The position numbers and the translations under genes are program-made. From assembly GCA_033064195.1 (NCBI GenBank), contig JARBJD010000001.1, positions 248,001 to 312,000 on the forward strand: DNA of 64,000 bases, in the 5' to 3' direction. The notes under the pieces are model-generated. The model was not told the DNA's origin. It saw nothing but the letters and a program-made list of their open reading frames with translations, and searched no databases. Source of the DNA: Blattamonas nauphoetae (lineage: Eukaryota; Preaxostyla; Oxymonadida). Positions 19,882 to 31,622 of the stretch are shown piece by piece (the first letter of the stretch is position 1; every line of letters begins with the position of its first letter).

Positions 19882-21683
19882 ATGTCTCTTCAGTTCACAA
19901 TTCCCTTGGAACAAGCAAGTCAAAAACCACAACTTGATCTTGCTTATGATCGTGTTTTCTCTTATCTAGTTGATAAGGGACGCATTACAACTCAATTCAA
20001 TCGAGACTCAAAAACTGTCACATCAAAACTTGTCAACTTATTTTCTGATCTGGATGAAGCCACTCAAGATGCATTTGCGTCAGAAAAAGATTGTTTGCCC
20101 ATTAGTTCACTGTGCATTTCGATATACTTGTTATAGGCCTCACCTATTTTTCCTCAGAGACTATCTTCCAAACACTTCTGAAAAGGCCAGGAGCGGCAAA
20201 GAAAACCATGCTTGGGAAGTATACTGATCCAGTCATACAATCATGGTCCCAATTAAACAAACAAGTATTCCACATCCTCATTCATAAATCTCTTCGTAAG
20301 TTCCCTAAAAATAACACACATATCGGACATGCCGTCCAGGTTATGACCAGGATTGTTCAAATTGATTTGTTTGTGATCTTTCATCCGATAATATGTCATC
20401 TATTCTCACAACGCAGACCAGCCATCAGAAAAGCTCTCCAAAAATGCCGAGCTGATGGAGATTCCCTGAAACACAAAAAGGATGAACAAACAAGGTCGGC
20501 TCAAACATTTTTGCGCGAATATGAAGATGCTCGCAAAGCTATTGGAGCAATTGATGGAGTTGATCTTCACACAGCTCTGGATCTACAAACTCCTCAAATC
20601 CCAATCATACTCGCAAAGACGATTCTTACAAGACTTTCGCAAAACAGTTTTCATCAATTTTGACGATTATATCTTGTAGGACCGTTCCAGGATGCCCTTC
20701 AACTCTATGTCCGTTTTGTTGTGTCAACAATCAATGATAATAAGAATAAACAATCACAAATCGGACCAAAAACTGTTTTGCAGTCCATTCAAACCCTCTT
20801 GAAGATTCCAGTGTTTGTGCTTTTACTGATTTAACGCCCAAATATTTAGATCCACACTCACAGCTATTGAACAACGAAAACCACCTCAAATTCAGAAACC
20901 AAAATCTTCCAAATCATCTGGAATTCATGATATCACTGAAATTGTTGATACTACGGGTGTGATTGAGGTTATCGACGATGAAGATAATCATCCATCAAAA
21001 CTTGAAGGGGAGAATCATATCATGAGACTCATTAATCCACGTGATCGTTCTGCCCTTATTCGTGATCTAATTGAACTCAATGGTTTCCTTGATCAGCGAT
21101 TATTCGAGATGGAATCAATCGAAGGATCTCATCAAAAAAGACTACAGTCAACTGCAACTGGAGCATCTGGTCTCGATTCGACTGATCTATTCGTTCCTAT
21201 TAATCGTTTGACAGAAATGAAGAATGCGGTCGAATGGGCAATCGATGGATTCAAGGACAGTAAATTAGAACAACTCATGCTCATCAAGAACAGTCAAAGG
21301 CTTGCTCACTTCCCTTCCACTGATTCCACATCATCGCATTCTAGCATTTTCTCTTTTTGATTCTTCTTCTCATCTTTATATTCTCTGTTATTTCTGTCTT
21401 TAGTTATGTATCTCGAATGATTCAACAGATAGAGACACTGAAGGAAAACGCGGAAAGAATGGAAATTCTGGCCGATAAAACACAACAATTGGTTGATGGG
21501 AGCAGAAGCAATCTGAGAGAACAGGAAAGAAGTCTAAAATCGTCCATCGACAAAGTCAAGTGTGTTATTCGTCGACTGTTATTTTTGATTCGTAGACAAC
21601 TCTCCAAACAGATTGAAACAGCAATCAACGCTCTCCCAAACCAAGATAAGCACGTTAGAATTACTTCTCTCCCGACAGATTGA
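19882..21683 (+). CDS. CDK5RAP3: CDK5RAP3/C53, UFMylation cofactor
   Basis: An eight-exon model (19882-20092, 20137-20295, 20351-20372, 20417-20646, 20680-20818, 20850-21299, 21404-21559, 21596-21683) sums to 484 residues in one frame; human C53 has 506. Matching blocks: IPLEQASQKPQLDLAYDRVF at the N-terminus, LLKRPGAAKKTMLGKYTDPV, PAIRKALQKC, DALQLYVRFV, IELNGFLDQRLFEM, LEQLMLIKNSQ then YVSRM, and SKQIETAINALPN at the end. C53 works with UFL1 and UFBP1 in UFM1 transfer to ER-bound ribosomes and in ER-phagy. Two introns need GC donors (20819 and 21300). The 22-base third exon is the least certain part. The mid-protein linker lacks IDWG motifs. Confidence 0.82.
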
Positions 21684-21978
21684 GTTTCTCTTTATTTACT
21701 GAACACACTTCACGAAAAGCATGTTTTGATTTCTCAACCTGATGTTTTCGTTATTTACGAAGAAAACTATCTGATGTGTCCAATGGAGCGCCGACGATCC
21801 ATCACGGGAAGGAAAAGTGTCTGCAAGATGTGATGTGACGACCGATTGTGAATCCACAGTGTAGAAGAGGGAAAAGTGTGGGACGGCGGCAAACACAATA
21901 AGTCAACAAGCCATGCAGAGATATAACGCAATTATATTGAAAAAGTCGCCTCAGAATCGCAAAAGAGTGAATGGACTC
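21684..21978. other. convergent intergenic gap
   Basis: 295 bases between the C53 stop (+) and the stop of the next minus-strand gene. It should hold both 3' ends. No RNA gene or repeat is seen. Confidence 0.5.
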
Positions 21979-23391
21979 CTATTTCTTCGCTGTTCTTTGT
22001 CTGCGCCGGCGATTTCGGCGTTTTCCATCGTGAGAATGTGGAACACTTTCACTCTGAACAGCAGGTTTTCCCTCAAAAAGGGTAACAGTCATTCGAGAGC
22101 GGTTAACAGAATAAGGAACCGGATTGTCGAACAGCGGTGCGGACTTTGGGTATGGATCTGCAGTGAAGGGAGTGGTCTCGTTGAATGGTTTGCGATGCTC
22201 AGAATGAGATGATCGCGTGGAACTACGGGAATTTTTGGGGATGACTTGAGGTGTGTCTATGGGTGACTTAAGCGGCTGAGTTATTGCGACCGAAGGTTGC
22301 TGACGAGTATCATACGGAGGGAAGGGAATGGGTTGTTTGATGGGAGGGAGAAATGTAATTTGATGTGTTCGGTTTTGCTTGGAGGGAGAAGCGTTCTTAG
22401 ATTGTTGGTGATGATGGTTCCCAACATTCTCAGAGTCAGGCTTCCCTCGCTGAGAATTAGGATTGCTGGTAGAAATAACGGTGATTTGGGTTATTTGGGT
22501 TGGATGGGAGACGCTCGGGGGCGTCTCCAGTTGGGGGTGACTGACAAAAGTTGAGTTGTGATGGGAGGACGGATGCGGGAGTATAGCGTTGGCATCACCT
22601 TGAATATGAACCGAAGATGAATGTATATTCGAATGACGAGAATTTTCCTGCCTTTCAGGACACGGAAGAATGCCATCCAAATAAAGAGGGAGTGGGATAG
22701 TATTTTGAGATTCTAACGTGGGCTGTTGCTGAATTGAAGGAGATACAGAAGCCTTATAAGGTGTAGGAAGCAGTGGTGAAGGAGTGGAGTGTACATAGGG
22801 ATGTTGTGGTAGTGAGGAGGTTTGCACACCACTCGTGCGTGAAATGGCGCCAGAGGGAAGTCCAGTTGTAGAAGATGTGTTTTGAAATTGATATTGAAGT
22901 TGTTGTCGATCTACAGAAGCTGGATGCGAGATCGAATTAAAGGTAAAAACAGAATCTCTGGAAAGAGGATTGGCTGCATGGAGTGGGAGTGATTGTGAGA
23001 ATGGGTAATCTGGTGATTGCGATGGTGGGACAGGAATAAAGTGTTCGAAATGTGTGTGGGTGTGGCCACTATGTTGAAGGAGCAATGACGACGAATCAGT
23101 TCCCATTGATGTAAGATGTGAACTGATTGAAGAAAGATTGTGTTCCTTTGTTTCGGAAGATGAGGAAATGGAATCCAGAAACAAAGTAGAAACTGAAGGT
23201 GGAGACGAAGTGAGATTGCTCGGCATCCGGTCAAAGAAATTACCACCGACTTCTGACAATCCAAACGGAGATGGAACGGTTCCGGAGGTAAAATCAGTTG
23301 GTTGATTTTGCACAAAATTCAGAGGGAAAATAGATTCATAAACTGATGGTGACTGAAAATCTCGAACACCCGAGGTGGAAAGTGATGACAT
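21979..23391 (-). CDS. unrecognised low-complexity S/P/H/Q-rich protein
   Basis: A single exon of 470 residues with an ATG at 23391. Composition is dominated by Ser, Pro, His, Gln and Thr, with no predicted folded domain that I can see, repeated short SHP- and HPS-type motifs, and one hydrophobic patch ITFLPPIKQPIPFPP that could be a binding motif. The C-terminus is strongly basic (KRRNRRRRQRTAKK), fitting a nuclear or nucleolar localisation signal or RNA contact. Protein-like character is supported by the long uninterrupted frame in a compact region. It could be a transcription or RNA-associated disordered protein; I assign no function. Confidence 0.65.
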   Translation of the reverse strand: MSSLSTSGVRDFQSPSVYESIFPLNFVQNQPTDFTSGTVPSPFGLSEVGGNFFDRMPSNLTSSPPSVSTLFLDSISSSSETKEHNLSSISSHLTSMGTDSSSLLLQHSGHTHTHFEHFIPVPPSQSPDYPFSQSLPLHAANPLSRDSVFTFNSISHPASVDRQQLQYQFQNTSSTTGLPSGAISRTSGVQTSSLPQHPYVHSTPSPLLPTPYKASVSPSIQQQPTLESQNTIPLPLYLDGILPCPERQENSRHSNIHSSSVHIQGDANAILPHPSSHHNSTFVSHPQLETPPSVSHPTQITQITVISTSNPNSQRGKPDSENVGNHHHQQSKNASPSKQNRTHQITFLPPIKQPIPFPPYDTRQQPSVAITQPLKSPIDTPQVIPKNSRSSTRSSHSEHRKPFNETTPFTADPYPKSAPLFDNPVPYSVNRSRMTVTLFEGKPAVQSESVPHSHDGKRRNRRRRQRTAKK

Positions 23392-23522
23392 AAATCAAGA
23401 ATCTAAATTGGGTTGATCCGACAATTTGTGAAAACAGGAGTTCTTCGAAAGAATGAAGAAGATATTGAAATAAAAACAGTATTCTATTTCAAAAAACAAG
23501 AATGAATTAAGAAGTAAACGCC

Positions 23523-25404
23523 TCATTCACTTAAGTTTGCGTCTGAAGACTTGTCCAATTGCTTTAGGAGGACACTCCTTTCCAGGACCCTTTCTTCTTG
23601 TTGTTCCTGGATCTGTGTCTTCATTGTCTGTGATAGAGCAATTGCAGTTTGAAGAACTTCCTTAAGTTGAACCACATTCACTGTCATTTCATGAACCATT
23701 TCCAGATGATCGAGACTTTTGTCATTGAGCTCAGACTGTATGGAAGCTTCCTTTTCGTTGGCCTGAGCTAATTGATCAATGAGATCTTGCCTGATTTGGG
23801 TGTGGTCGTTGGTAAGCTGCGAAATCTGTTCTTTCAGGCGAGCATTTTCGTTTGAGAGATCGATGAGATCGGATCGTTTCTTTTCTGATTCGTTCAATTT
23901 TTTTATTGTTTCATCAAGGTCATAATTTCGTTCATCGAGATTCAACTGAAGGGATTCAAGACGTGCCCGTTCTTTTTCGTGCTGCTCGGCGACACTCTCG
24001 CGGAAAAGAAGAAGCTCATCAATGATCAATTTATTTTCGTTTCTAAGCTGCAAAATCTGTTCATCTCGAAAAGATATGTCACTAATTGCGATGGATAGTC
24101 TGGATTGGAAGGAAGATTCGTTTTCTTGCGATTGTTGAAGAGAAGATTGAAGTGCTTTTGATTGTTCTTTCCATGTCTTCGACTCGGCACTAAGTTCATT
24201 GAAATCAGAGTGAATCTTATCATTAACACTCTTCATCTTTTCAATGCCATCGCTGCACTCTTTTATGAGTTGCATAAGCTGTTCTTTCTCTTTTCTCCAG
24301 TCTGCTTCGTTTTGTTTCCCAATCGAGTAGTTCTCGTTGAAACGCTGTTTTTCTTCAGATAATTCTTGTTCTAATGCTGTAATTCTGGCAATATTGTCCA
24401 GTTCAGCTTGTTTCAATGATTCAAGTGATCGGGCTGATTCGCTTGCGACCTGTGTTGATCTCTGCTTCTCCTGTGAGAGTTCGAATGATAGTTCGGCTTC
24501 TTTCTCCTTTGCTGTGAGTTTGCATTGCCGTAGAGACTCTTTTAGAGATTCGTTTGCTTGTTCAAGTGTCTCATTCGTGCGAGACAATTTCTCGTTCATC
24601 TCGACAAGATCGTTTTGAAGTAAGAGCAATTCATCTCTTTCTTTTGTCAGTTCTCCGTTTTCTACAGAGAATTTTTCTGTTAGAGCAGTGGCATTTCGAA
24701 ATTTGTTGGTCAACTCTTCCATTTCTTGTTGTGTAGTTTTATGATATTCCATCAAAACATCTAATTTTGATTGTAATGTGGCATTCTCGTCTTTCAATTC
24801 ATCTCGCTCCCTTTGGACAGTCTTGAGATTGGCATTCAGAAGAGTTGTGAGCTTGCTCGCATTTTCGAATTCTTTTGTCAGTTCTTCTGTTGCCGATTCG
24901 TGTTCCAGAGCAATATTCTTGTAGTCTGAACCTTCTCGCTCAAGTAGTTCGACTTGTTCAGTCAGTCCATCGATTGTTCGCGTCTTATTTTGGATATCTT
25001 CAGAGAGGCATGAAAGTTCGTCAGTGAGCTTCGAATTTTCGCTACGAAGAAGAGATACAATCTTGTTTGTGTTTAATTGTTCAACCGATAGTGTTTCGAT
25101 CTGCTGTTTTTGTTTTTCGATGATTTTGAGGTTTTCATTGAAGTTGAAGATGAAATCACCGCTTTGTTGTTGTCCTGTCAGCTTTACCATCTGTGAATCG
25201 AGTGACTCTTTCAAAAGAGCAATATATCCATTTTTTTCTTCAAGTTCTGTCTCTAGCATTGCAATGAGTTCCTCATGGGTTGGGTGATTTGAGCGTGTGG
25301 ATTTGAGGGGACTTGGAGAGGAGAGAATATTGACCTACAAAAAGTCTGATGAAAAACATTGAAGGATCACGGACAGGAGTCTTTTGGAACGTGAAATCTG
25401 ACAT
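23523..25404 (-). CDS. coiled-coil protein, unrecognised
   Basis: Exon 1 (25404-25375) encodes MSDFTFQKTP and joins across a 40-base intron (GTCCGTG...TTTGTAG) to exon 2 (25334-23523), giving 613 residues. After a short Ser/Pro/Lys N-terminus (SSPSPLKSTRSN, possible kinase sites) the rest is nearly continuous heptad coiled coil rich in Glu, Leu, Lys and Gln, for example TEQVELLEREGSDYKN and ELSEEKQRFNENYS. No head domain, motor or membrane segment is seen. Proteins of this build are often centrosomal, golgin-like or kinetochore scaffolds, but the sequence does not say which. Confidence 0.75.
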
Positions 25405-25738
25405 GGAGTCGGAAAAATGTTTGGACTATTGTATCCAACTTTATCACTCTAAGAGAGGTATGTGAGGGAAATGAATCTGGAAGATCAAACTAAAGGGAAA
25501 GAGGGATAAATTGACGTCAACGGAAACGATCACAGAGACGTTTGTGCGAAGTTCGAGTTTTGGACCACAACAAAAGAACCGATGGCAATGTGATGTACAA
25601 AGCGATGAAATGACGATGGAGGAATATTGGTTATGTAATAAAGTGTAAATAATTGGGAGAGATATTCAGTATGTTCAAAATTCCAGAATCGTCAGGTCGC
25701 TCATATGTCTGTTATTGAGGCTGAACCAAGAGAGGCGA

Positions 25739-26625
25739 TCAATCATCTGAAGATGCATCATCACTATAATCACCAAGTAGATCTAGAGAAGCGACAGGGT
25801 GATGGTTTGATGAGAGGGATGACGAGTCAGAATCATCATCAGAAGAAGGACTCGATGAGAGAGATGATGATTGAATATCATCTTCTTCACTGGGAACAAT
25901 ACGTGACTGGCTGACTTTTTTGTTGAAAATCACTTCTTGCCCAAGACAGAGCAAGCACTGAAGGACGACACTCCTTTCTTGGAGTTGTTCAGTCATCCGA
26001 AGTTTACCCCCAAGATCTCGGAGATGTTCGAATCGATCACTATGCTTTCTTCGAAATTTGTCTTCTTGTTTTGATGAACGACCTTTGGTTGCCGATTGAT
26101 TAGATGATTTTCGTTTTTGTTTTGTAATATGCTCTGACTGCGTACCATGGGGATTTGTTTCAACATTTCCAAGTCCTTCTCTTTTATTGACAATTGTCTT
26201 AACTTCTAGCGGCGAATCATCCATATCAGGAGATAAAGACTTGAGCGAACTGAGACATAGAATAATGAAGGAACCTGAGAAAATCAAGATTGCAAACGGG
26301 GCTAAAATATGAGCATTCTTCGTTTCCCAGCGTTTCATCTGAGTTTCAGCCCTCTGTCTTCGTTTTTCTTCCTTCATTGCTATTTTATTGCGTGCATTCA
26401 TTATTGCGAGTTTTGCTCCTTCCGCGGCCTTCTCCCCCCTTGGATATCGCTTTTTTCGTTCTTCGATCCATCGAGCAATTTGTTCTTGTGTATCGAAGGC
26501 TCCGACTAACTCTCTGTGATGGAGAGGTGAAGAAATGATAAGAGACAAAATGGACCCAAACATGAATGATAGAGAGGCACATTAAAAATGAAGAATTGAT
26601 CAAACTGGGGAATTGTATCTTCCAT
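25739..26625 (-). CDS. NUFIP1: short NUFIP1/Rsa1-type snoRNP assembly factor
   Basis: Exon 1 (26625-26581, MEDTIPQFDQFFIFN) and exon 2 (26509-25739) give 271 residues. The conserved NUFIP1 peptide is present as FDTQEQIARWIEERKKRYPR, and the distal family motif as ERSVVLQCLLCLGQEVIF, equivalent to RNVILQCVRYIIKKDFF of the human protein. NUFIP1 bridges SNU13/15.5K and R2TP during box C/D snoRNP assembly. The protein ends in a long Ser/Asp tail. It begins almost directly at the NUFIP1 peptide and so lacks the C2H2 zinc finger of animal NUFIP1. A hydrophobic stretch (HILAPFAILIFSGSFIILCL) follows the peptide; no intron removes it in frame. The exact acceptor of intron 1 is uncertain (three AGs in a row). 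Confidence 0.75.
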
Positions 26626-26781
26626 TTCGAGAGTGTGTTGTGTCTGGAGATTTGATCTTGGTTCGATCTCAACTGTCTCTCCCCTATCGTTCTTTCGAAC
26701 TTATGCCTCCAAATTCCATCTTCCAATCAACCTCCTCTATTTTTAACCAATTTGGGGGACGATATCAGCAATTTGCCGAAA
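26626..26781. promoter_or_regulatory. bidirectional promoter interval
   Basis: 156 bases between the divergent starts of the NUFIP1 homologue (minus) and the coiled-coil gene at 26782 (plus). No specific element recognised. Confidence 0.45.
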
Positions 26782-28387
26782 ATGTCATCTCAACTTGTGT
26801 TTTTGTGAGTATGGACTCTGATGCGATCTCCTCATTCGCACTAACTGCGACTGTATCATTTTTTCTTGATTGATGAATATTCAGCAAACAATTAATTCGC
26901 TTTGTCACACCATGGAGACGCACACATCGCTGATCGACGAACAATCAACTTATTCCACGATAACAGATGCTGAAAACTCTGTACTCTCGATGGAGGAGGA
27001 TTTACAACGGATTTTGTCATTTATGAAAGATAAACACGAGTTTGCACCTCATTTATCACATCCACATTTCTCACGTAGACTCTCCTCTTCACAATCTTCA
27101 ACAAAAGTGGAAACATTCGATATCACATACCCACCAAAGGTTCATTCAGTCGGGCTTCAATCAGCACCATCTCGTGGACGTATAGACAGCATCTCAACAA
27201 ACGCCCTCTATTCTCATATCAGCGCACCCAAACACCTCCAATCTATCCCCAATTCACCTTCGCTCCCTCGTCAATCACCAACAGATCTTCCATTTCAAGA
27301 AGGTCTTTCCGATTCGCAAAGAGAGATCGGGTCAGTTCTGACCAAATCGTCACACTCTGTTTCCCACATGGAATCGGCTTCACAACCAAGTGGATTTCGT
27401 CTAACCCCACTTGCTCATGAACGGAAGATGCATAGTCGAAAAAGTCGAATTTTAATGAATAAAAAACGGTTCGTCGTCACAGATGTCCTCCCATCGGAGT
27501 TCTCACTTTCGCATTTATCCAACGATCCCCCAACGATAGCACCAAAGACAACGGAAGCATTCCTCGAGTCATGGATTACATCCGCAGACCAAATTAAAGT
27601 CCCACATTTCGAAACAAAGGCTGAACTGCCTCTGGTTCTTCCGAGTAGCGAATCACAACCTCAATCAGTAACTTGTCACTCATCTTCAACATTGAGAAAC
27701 CAGATCTTCTTCACACCAAAGGACGAGGAGGAGCAACAAGTCGATCAATTCTCGGAAATATCATTCAAAAAGTCGCATTTGATGCGAGAGACACTTGAAG
27801 GACAGTGTCTGAGCGAAGAAAAACAAAAATACGCCGAAGCTCTCGACCGGTCTGCAATGCAATATCGAGCAGCGGTTCTTGAGAGAGCACAGAAACTCCT
27901 CTCTCGGTCACAAAAAGAGAAAAATCTGGAGGAGATGAAGAGGGAGACGTATATGGGCAAGCTCGAGCGGCTCTTTGAAGAGCGGGAAGAGCGTATCAAA
28001 AGCTTCAATCATTCAAGACTCCAGCACGACAACCTTCAGAGGGCTAGATCTCGGAGAATTATAGATTATCTGCATGACAGTGAAGAGAAGCTAGCTGACG
28101 AGTCACCAAATACGAATCAACCCTCCAGATCTTCGAGTTATCTGAACGTTCGGAACTTTGTCCCAAGACAATCGTTGTCGAAGCCACAATCGAAAACAAC
28201 ACCAACCAAAAATCACGGGAAGGAAGAGAAGGGAGAAGTGTTCACCCCGTTCAGAGCAGGCTCGGATGCAGCCATGCCATCGTTCAACAGAAAGGTGGAT
28301 GTGACAAATGTTGTGGATCTACTGTCACAGGAGGAGCGTCCTGATGAAATTCCCAAAGGTTGGGCGATTCTCGACACTCTGACTTGA
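26782..28387 (+). CDS. unrecognised protein with a C-terminal coiled coil
   Basis: Exon 1 (26782-26796, MSSQL) joins across an 88-base intron to exon 2 (26885-28387), giving 505 residues. The first two thirds are Ser/Pro/His-rich and probably disordered. Residues of roughly 310-400 form a charged helix (CLSEEKQKYAEALDRSAM, LEEMKRETYMGKLERLFEER), followed by a second disordered segment and a short C-terminal motif ending PKGWAILDTLT. I recognise no domain. The last helix-like block and the terminal motif are the best candidates for conserved interaction sites. The gene converges with EFTUD2; the two stops are only 51 bases apart. Confidence 0.65.
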
Positions 28388-28438
28388 TTCTTGGAAAGGA
28401 TTCTTCAGATAATCAAATAAATGAGGTGAATTGAATTC

Positions 28439-31400
28439 TTATGAAAGGAATGAGACATCAGTGTTTGACTTTTCCAGTTCGCTGAGCATTGTTGCATCAA
28501 AATACTTTGAAGCAGCCACTGATTCACTCAGACCCTGCGCAAACACACAAAATGAAGAGAAGAAAAAGAACAGACCTTTCGTCGTCGTGTTTTAATGGTA
28601 AGTTCACGTGCAAGAGCATCCAGATCAGATGGTTTGAGAGGAATAATGGTGACACTTTCATCCAGTGGATCGCCAGGGACTTTCTCCCAGTGATCAAAGA
28701 TGGTGAGAACAAACGCCTGCCCTTGAGTGTATTGGCGAAGATCAGTTTCAAAGCCAACACTCTCCAAAGACGGGATAAACGCTTCGAGTTCGGTGAGAGG
28801 GTTTCCAGGAAGGGCTCGGCGGGAGGTGACGTGCCCTCTTCGTCTTGAGAGAACAGTTTCGACAGCTGAGACACAATCCGGTGGAGTGACAATCGAGGCC
28901 ATCAGAATAGGTTCCATGAGGATGGGAGAAGAAAGAAGAAGGGAAGCGGAACAGGCTCGTTTCATGGCCGGGACAATTTGAGTGGAGAATCTGAAGGCGG
29001 GTGTTTTATCGATGTTGGTGTCGATGAGGCGGAAGTTCACCTGTCTGATCGGCTCCGAACAGAGTGGACCCTCTCTGCAAGTCCATTTGAATGCGTGTGT
29101 GAGTGATGGAAGGACAGCTGAAGTGTTCTTGAGGTTTTCCTGAAGTGTTGATGGGTTTGAGATGAAAGATGGGAGAGTGTCATTGGTTAAGATGTTGCTG
29201 CCGTCAGCCGTTGGACCGATTGCCACAATGCTCATCGCTCCAAGTCGATCCATTTTGTACGCCTTTTGGAGATACTCCACAGACATTTTGGTAAGCGACG
29301 ACACAACCCTCCCTTCGCCATCATTCTTCTCCTCCATCACAACTCGTCCTTCTTTCACGTCTGTCTCAAGTCCTGCTTCGATGTGCTGTGCAACAACGGT
29401 CATCGTGTTCTTCCCGTTGGCAGTCTGTGCCTTGCATGGGACACCGGCGCCTCGCCCTTCGGCTCCAGCTGTTTCGCAGAGTGGGACGATCGGATCACTG
29501 ACTTTGATCTCGACTTTGGAATAGACTTCACGGAGATCAAACATCACACAATCCAACATCAGCTCGCCTGTCCCGACGAGAACATGTTCACCACTCTCTT
29601 CGACTTTCATCTGAAGACCAGCGTATGTCTTCCGAACCGAGCGGAGACCTTCTGTCATTTTGGGGAGGTCTCGTGGATGGAGTGGCTCGATGGAAATTTT
29701 GAGTGTTGGATGAATTGGGGAGCGGATAGGCATGAGTGGGTGTGGATGGGGGAGATCCGGATCAGTCACATCAATCCCGACGACAGTACAGGGTCCGGTG
29801 ATGGACAGATCAATTCCATCGAGCATCACAAGATTCCCTGGGCCAGCGTGTGTTGTTGAGAAGTGGTGTCTGCCAGAAGGGAAGAGGATGTTTGTGATGG
29901 TGCATTGGATTGCTGATTCAACATCTCCATCAGCGGAATAGCCTTCGCCAAGAACCCAAACAGTTTGTCCGACTGTGGCTGTTCCAGTGCAAATTCTACC
30001 GTAAGAATGAAAACGTGTGGAGATAGATGTGGATTCTTGTGAAGTGGAGAGGATGGGATAGAGTTTGACGATGTCGATGATGAGAGGAGAGTCTTTGTCC
30101 ATTGACATCAAGTTGGATGCAAATGAATCGGTTTGGGAGGGATAATGGGAAAGTGTTCGAGTGATTGGGAACGTTATTACTGATGACGATGGGTTTCCGC
30201 ATGGGGGAGGGAAATGAGTGACGAGAGAATCAACAAGAGGAGTTGAAGTTCCAAGGATGGCAGAAAAGATGAGAGGAATGAGGTCACGAGGAGATGCTTC
30301 TATTTTGTGGTAGAGAGATGGTGGGAATGTGATGTGGAGTGGCTTTAAGATTTCTTTTTGAACCACTTCTTCAGTTTCAGACACAACATAACTTGTGACT
30401 TTGTAGATCATATTCAGAACAAATTCAACGAATGTTCGCTTGTTGCTGAACTGGCTTTTTCGGAGAAAGCGTCCTGTGCTCTCTTCATAGAAATAATCTC
30501 CCCACAGTTTTCTGGCAAATTGATCTGTGTCGATTGACAGATTGTTGGTTTGCGCATAGAATTTCGCGAATGAATGAAGAGAGAAGAGATATCCATGCTG
30601 GGCTGAAGAAAAAAGAACGTTGCCTGTGACGGGTGATAAGATTGGATATTCGTTTGGACCACGTCCTAATGACATCGCACATTGTTGGATGATTGAATTA
30701 ATAGATCCAATGACTTCAAAGAGTTTAAAATATGCGTCTTTTGGCGGAAGTTTAAGTTCCACGACGAATCGATCGAGTTTGGAGAGGAGAAGGATGATTG
30801 GGACTCCATCCATGACTGCAGCTCGAATTAGCTTCTCCAAATATGAATGCATCACAACACCTTCCGCTGCGTCAATAACTAGAACAAGACCATCGCTCAC
30901 TCGCAATGTGACGAGGGCTTCATCAAAGAAATTTGGATGTCCTGGAGTGTCGATGAGGTTCAGTAAGAATGATTTCCCGTTGTCAGTTTGAAGGACTACA
31001 GAAATGGGCGTTGGTTTAATTGAGAGAGCACGAGTTTGCTCATCTTTCCTCGTATCTGTAAAACGCGGCTGAAATCGATTGATAAGGAAGGTAATGTGAA
31101 AAAAGGTTTCAAACATTGAGCGTATCTTCATATGCGTTCTTCAAAATAAAATCAAAAATAGAAGTTTTCCCAGAGTGTAGATTCCCAGCAAAACAGACAT
31201 TTCGGATCAATTCTGGATTGTCCGAAAGAGACGAAATGAAACTTGGGCTGAACGTGGATGATGGAAGCTTAGATGAATCTTCGTTGACGAAGTCAAATGA
31301 TTTGGTAACAAGAGGAGCAATGATTGGCTCGTCGAGACCCTGTTCATCCTCATCTTGAACCATGACCTCAACACCAGCAAAAACTTCTTCAGCTGTGGGA

Positions 31401-31622
31401 AACCGAGATCTTTGAACAATGGCTAGAACATAACACGATAAGGAATGACAGCGAAACAAAAAGCAGACAGGTATTCGTTGAGAGAGTGACCTGTTCATTT
31501 AGCTTCTGTGGTTCCTCCTGTCTCTGTACTTGGTCCTGGAAGGGTTCATCATCTGATTCGAGTTGGTCACTTTCACTGTCATCGGCCAGAAGGTTCCCAA
31601 ACTCATCGAAGGTAGAGTTCAT
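28439..31622 (-). CDS. EFTUD2: U5 snRNP GTPase, EFTUD2/Snu114
   Basis: Four exons (31622-31469, 31422-31115, 31068-28576, 28534-28439) give 1016 residues; human EFTUD2 has 972. The acidic N-terminus leads to RFPTAEEVF and EPIIAPL. The EF-2-like GTPase follows: G1 GNLHSGKTS, switch region DEQTRALSIKPTPISVVLQ, G3 DTPGHPNF, G4 SKLD (canonical NKxD), then KLPPKDAYFKL. Domain II and later blocks match, including KVEESGEHVLVGTGELMLDC, REGPLCSEPIRQVNF, RRRGHVTSRRALPG and FETDLRQYTQGQAF. The last exon restores the conserved GLSESVAASKYFD tail after RRRK. Snu114 controls U4/U6 unwinding and spliceosome disassembly with Brr2 and Prp8. Exon 1/2 joining is the only uncertain junction. Confidence 0.95.

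Noticed and set aside
20811-20958. Alternative frame reading through the C53 intron (FTDLTPKYLDPHSQLLNNE)
   Set aside because: It ends at a stop before the conserved C-terminal half and does not match the family; splicing keeps the conserved frame.
17273-21683. Stop-codon reassignment, as in some oxymonads (TAA and TAG read as Gln)
   Set aside because: V-ATPase d ends at TAA, NSE1 at TAG and C53 at TGA, each exactly at the conserved C-terminus.
26240-26320. Transmembrane anchor in the NUFIP1 homologue
   Set aside because: The hydrophobic run is real in the frame, but without cDNA I cannot separate it from a mis-modelled intron, so I do not call it a membrane protein.
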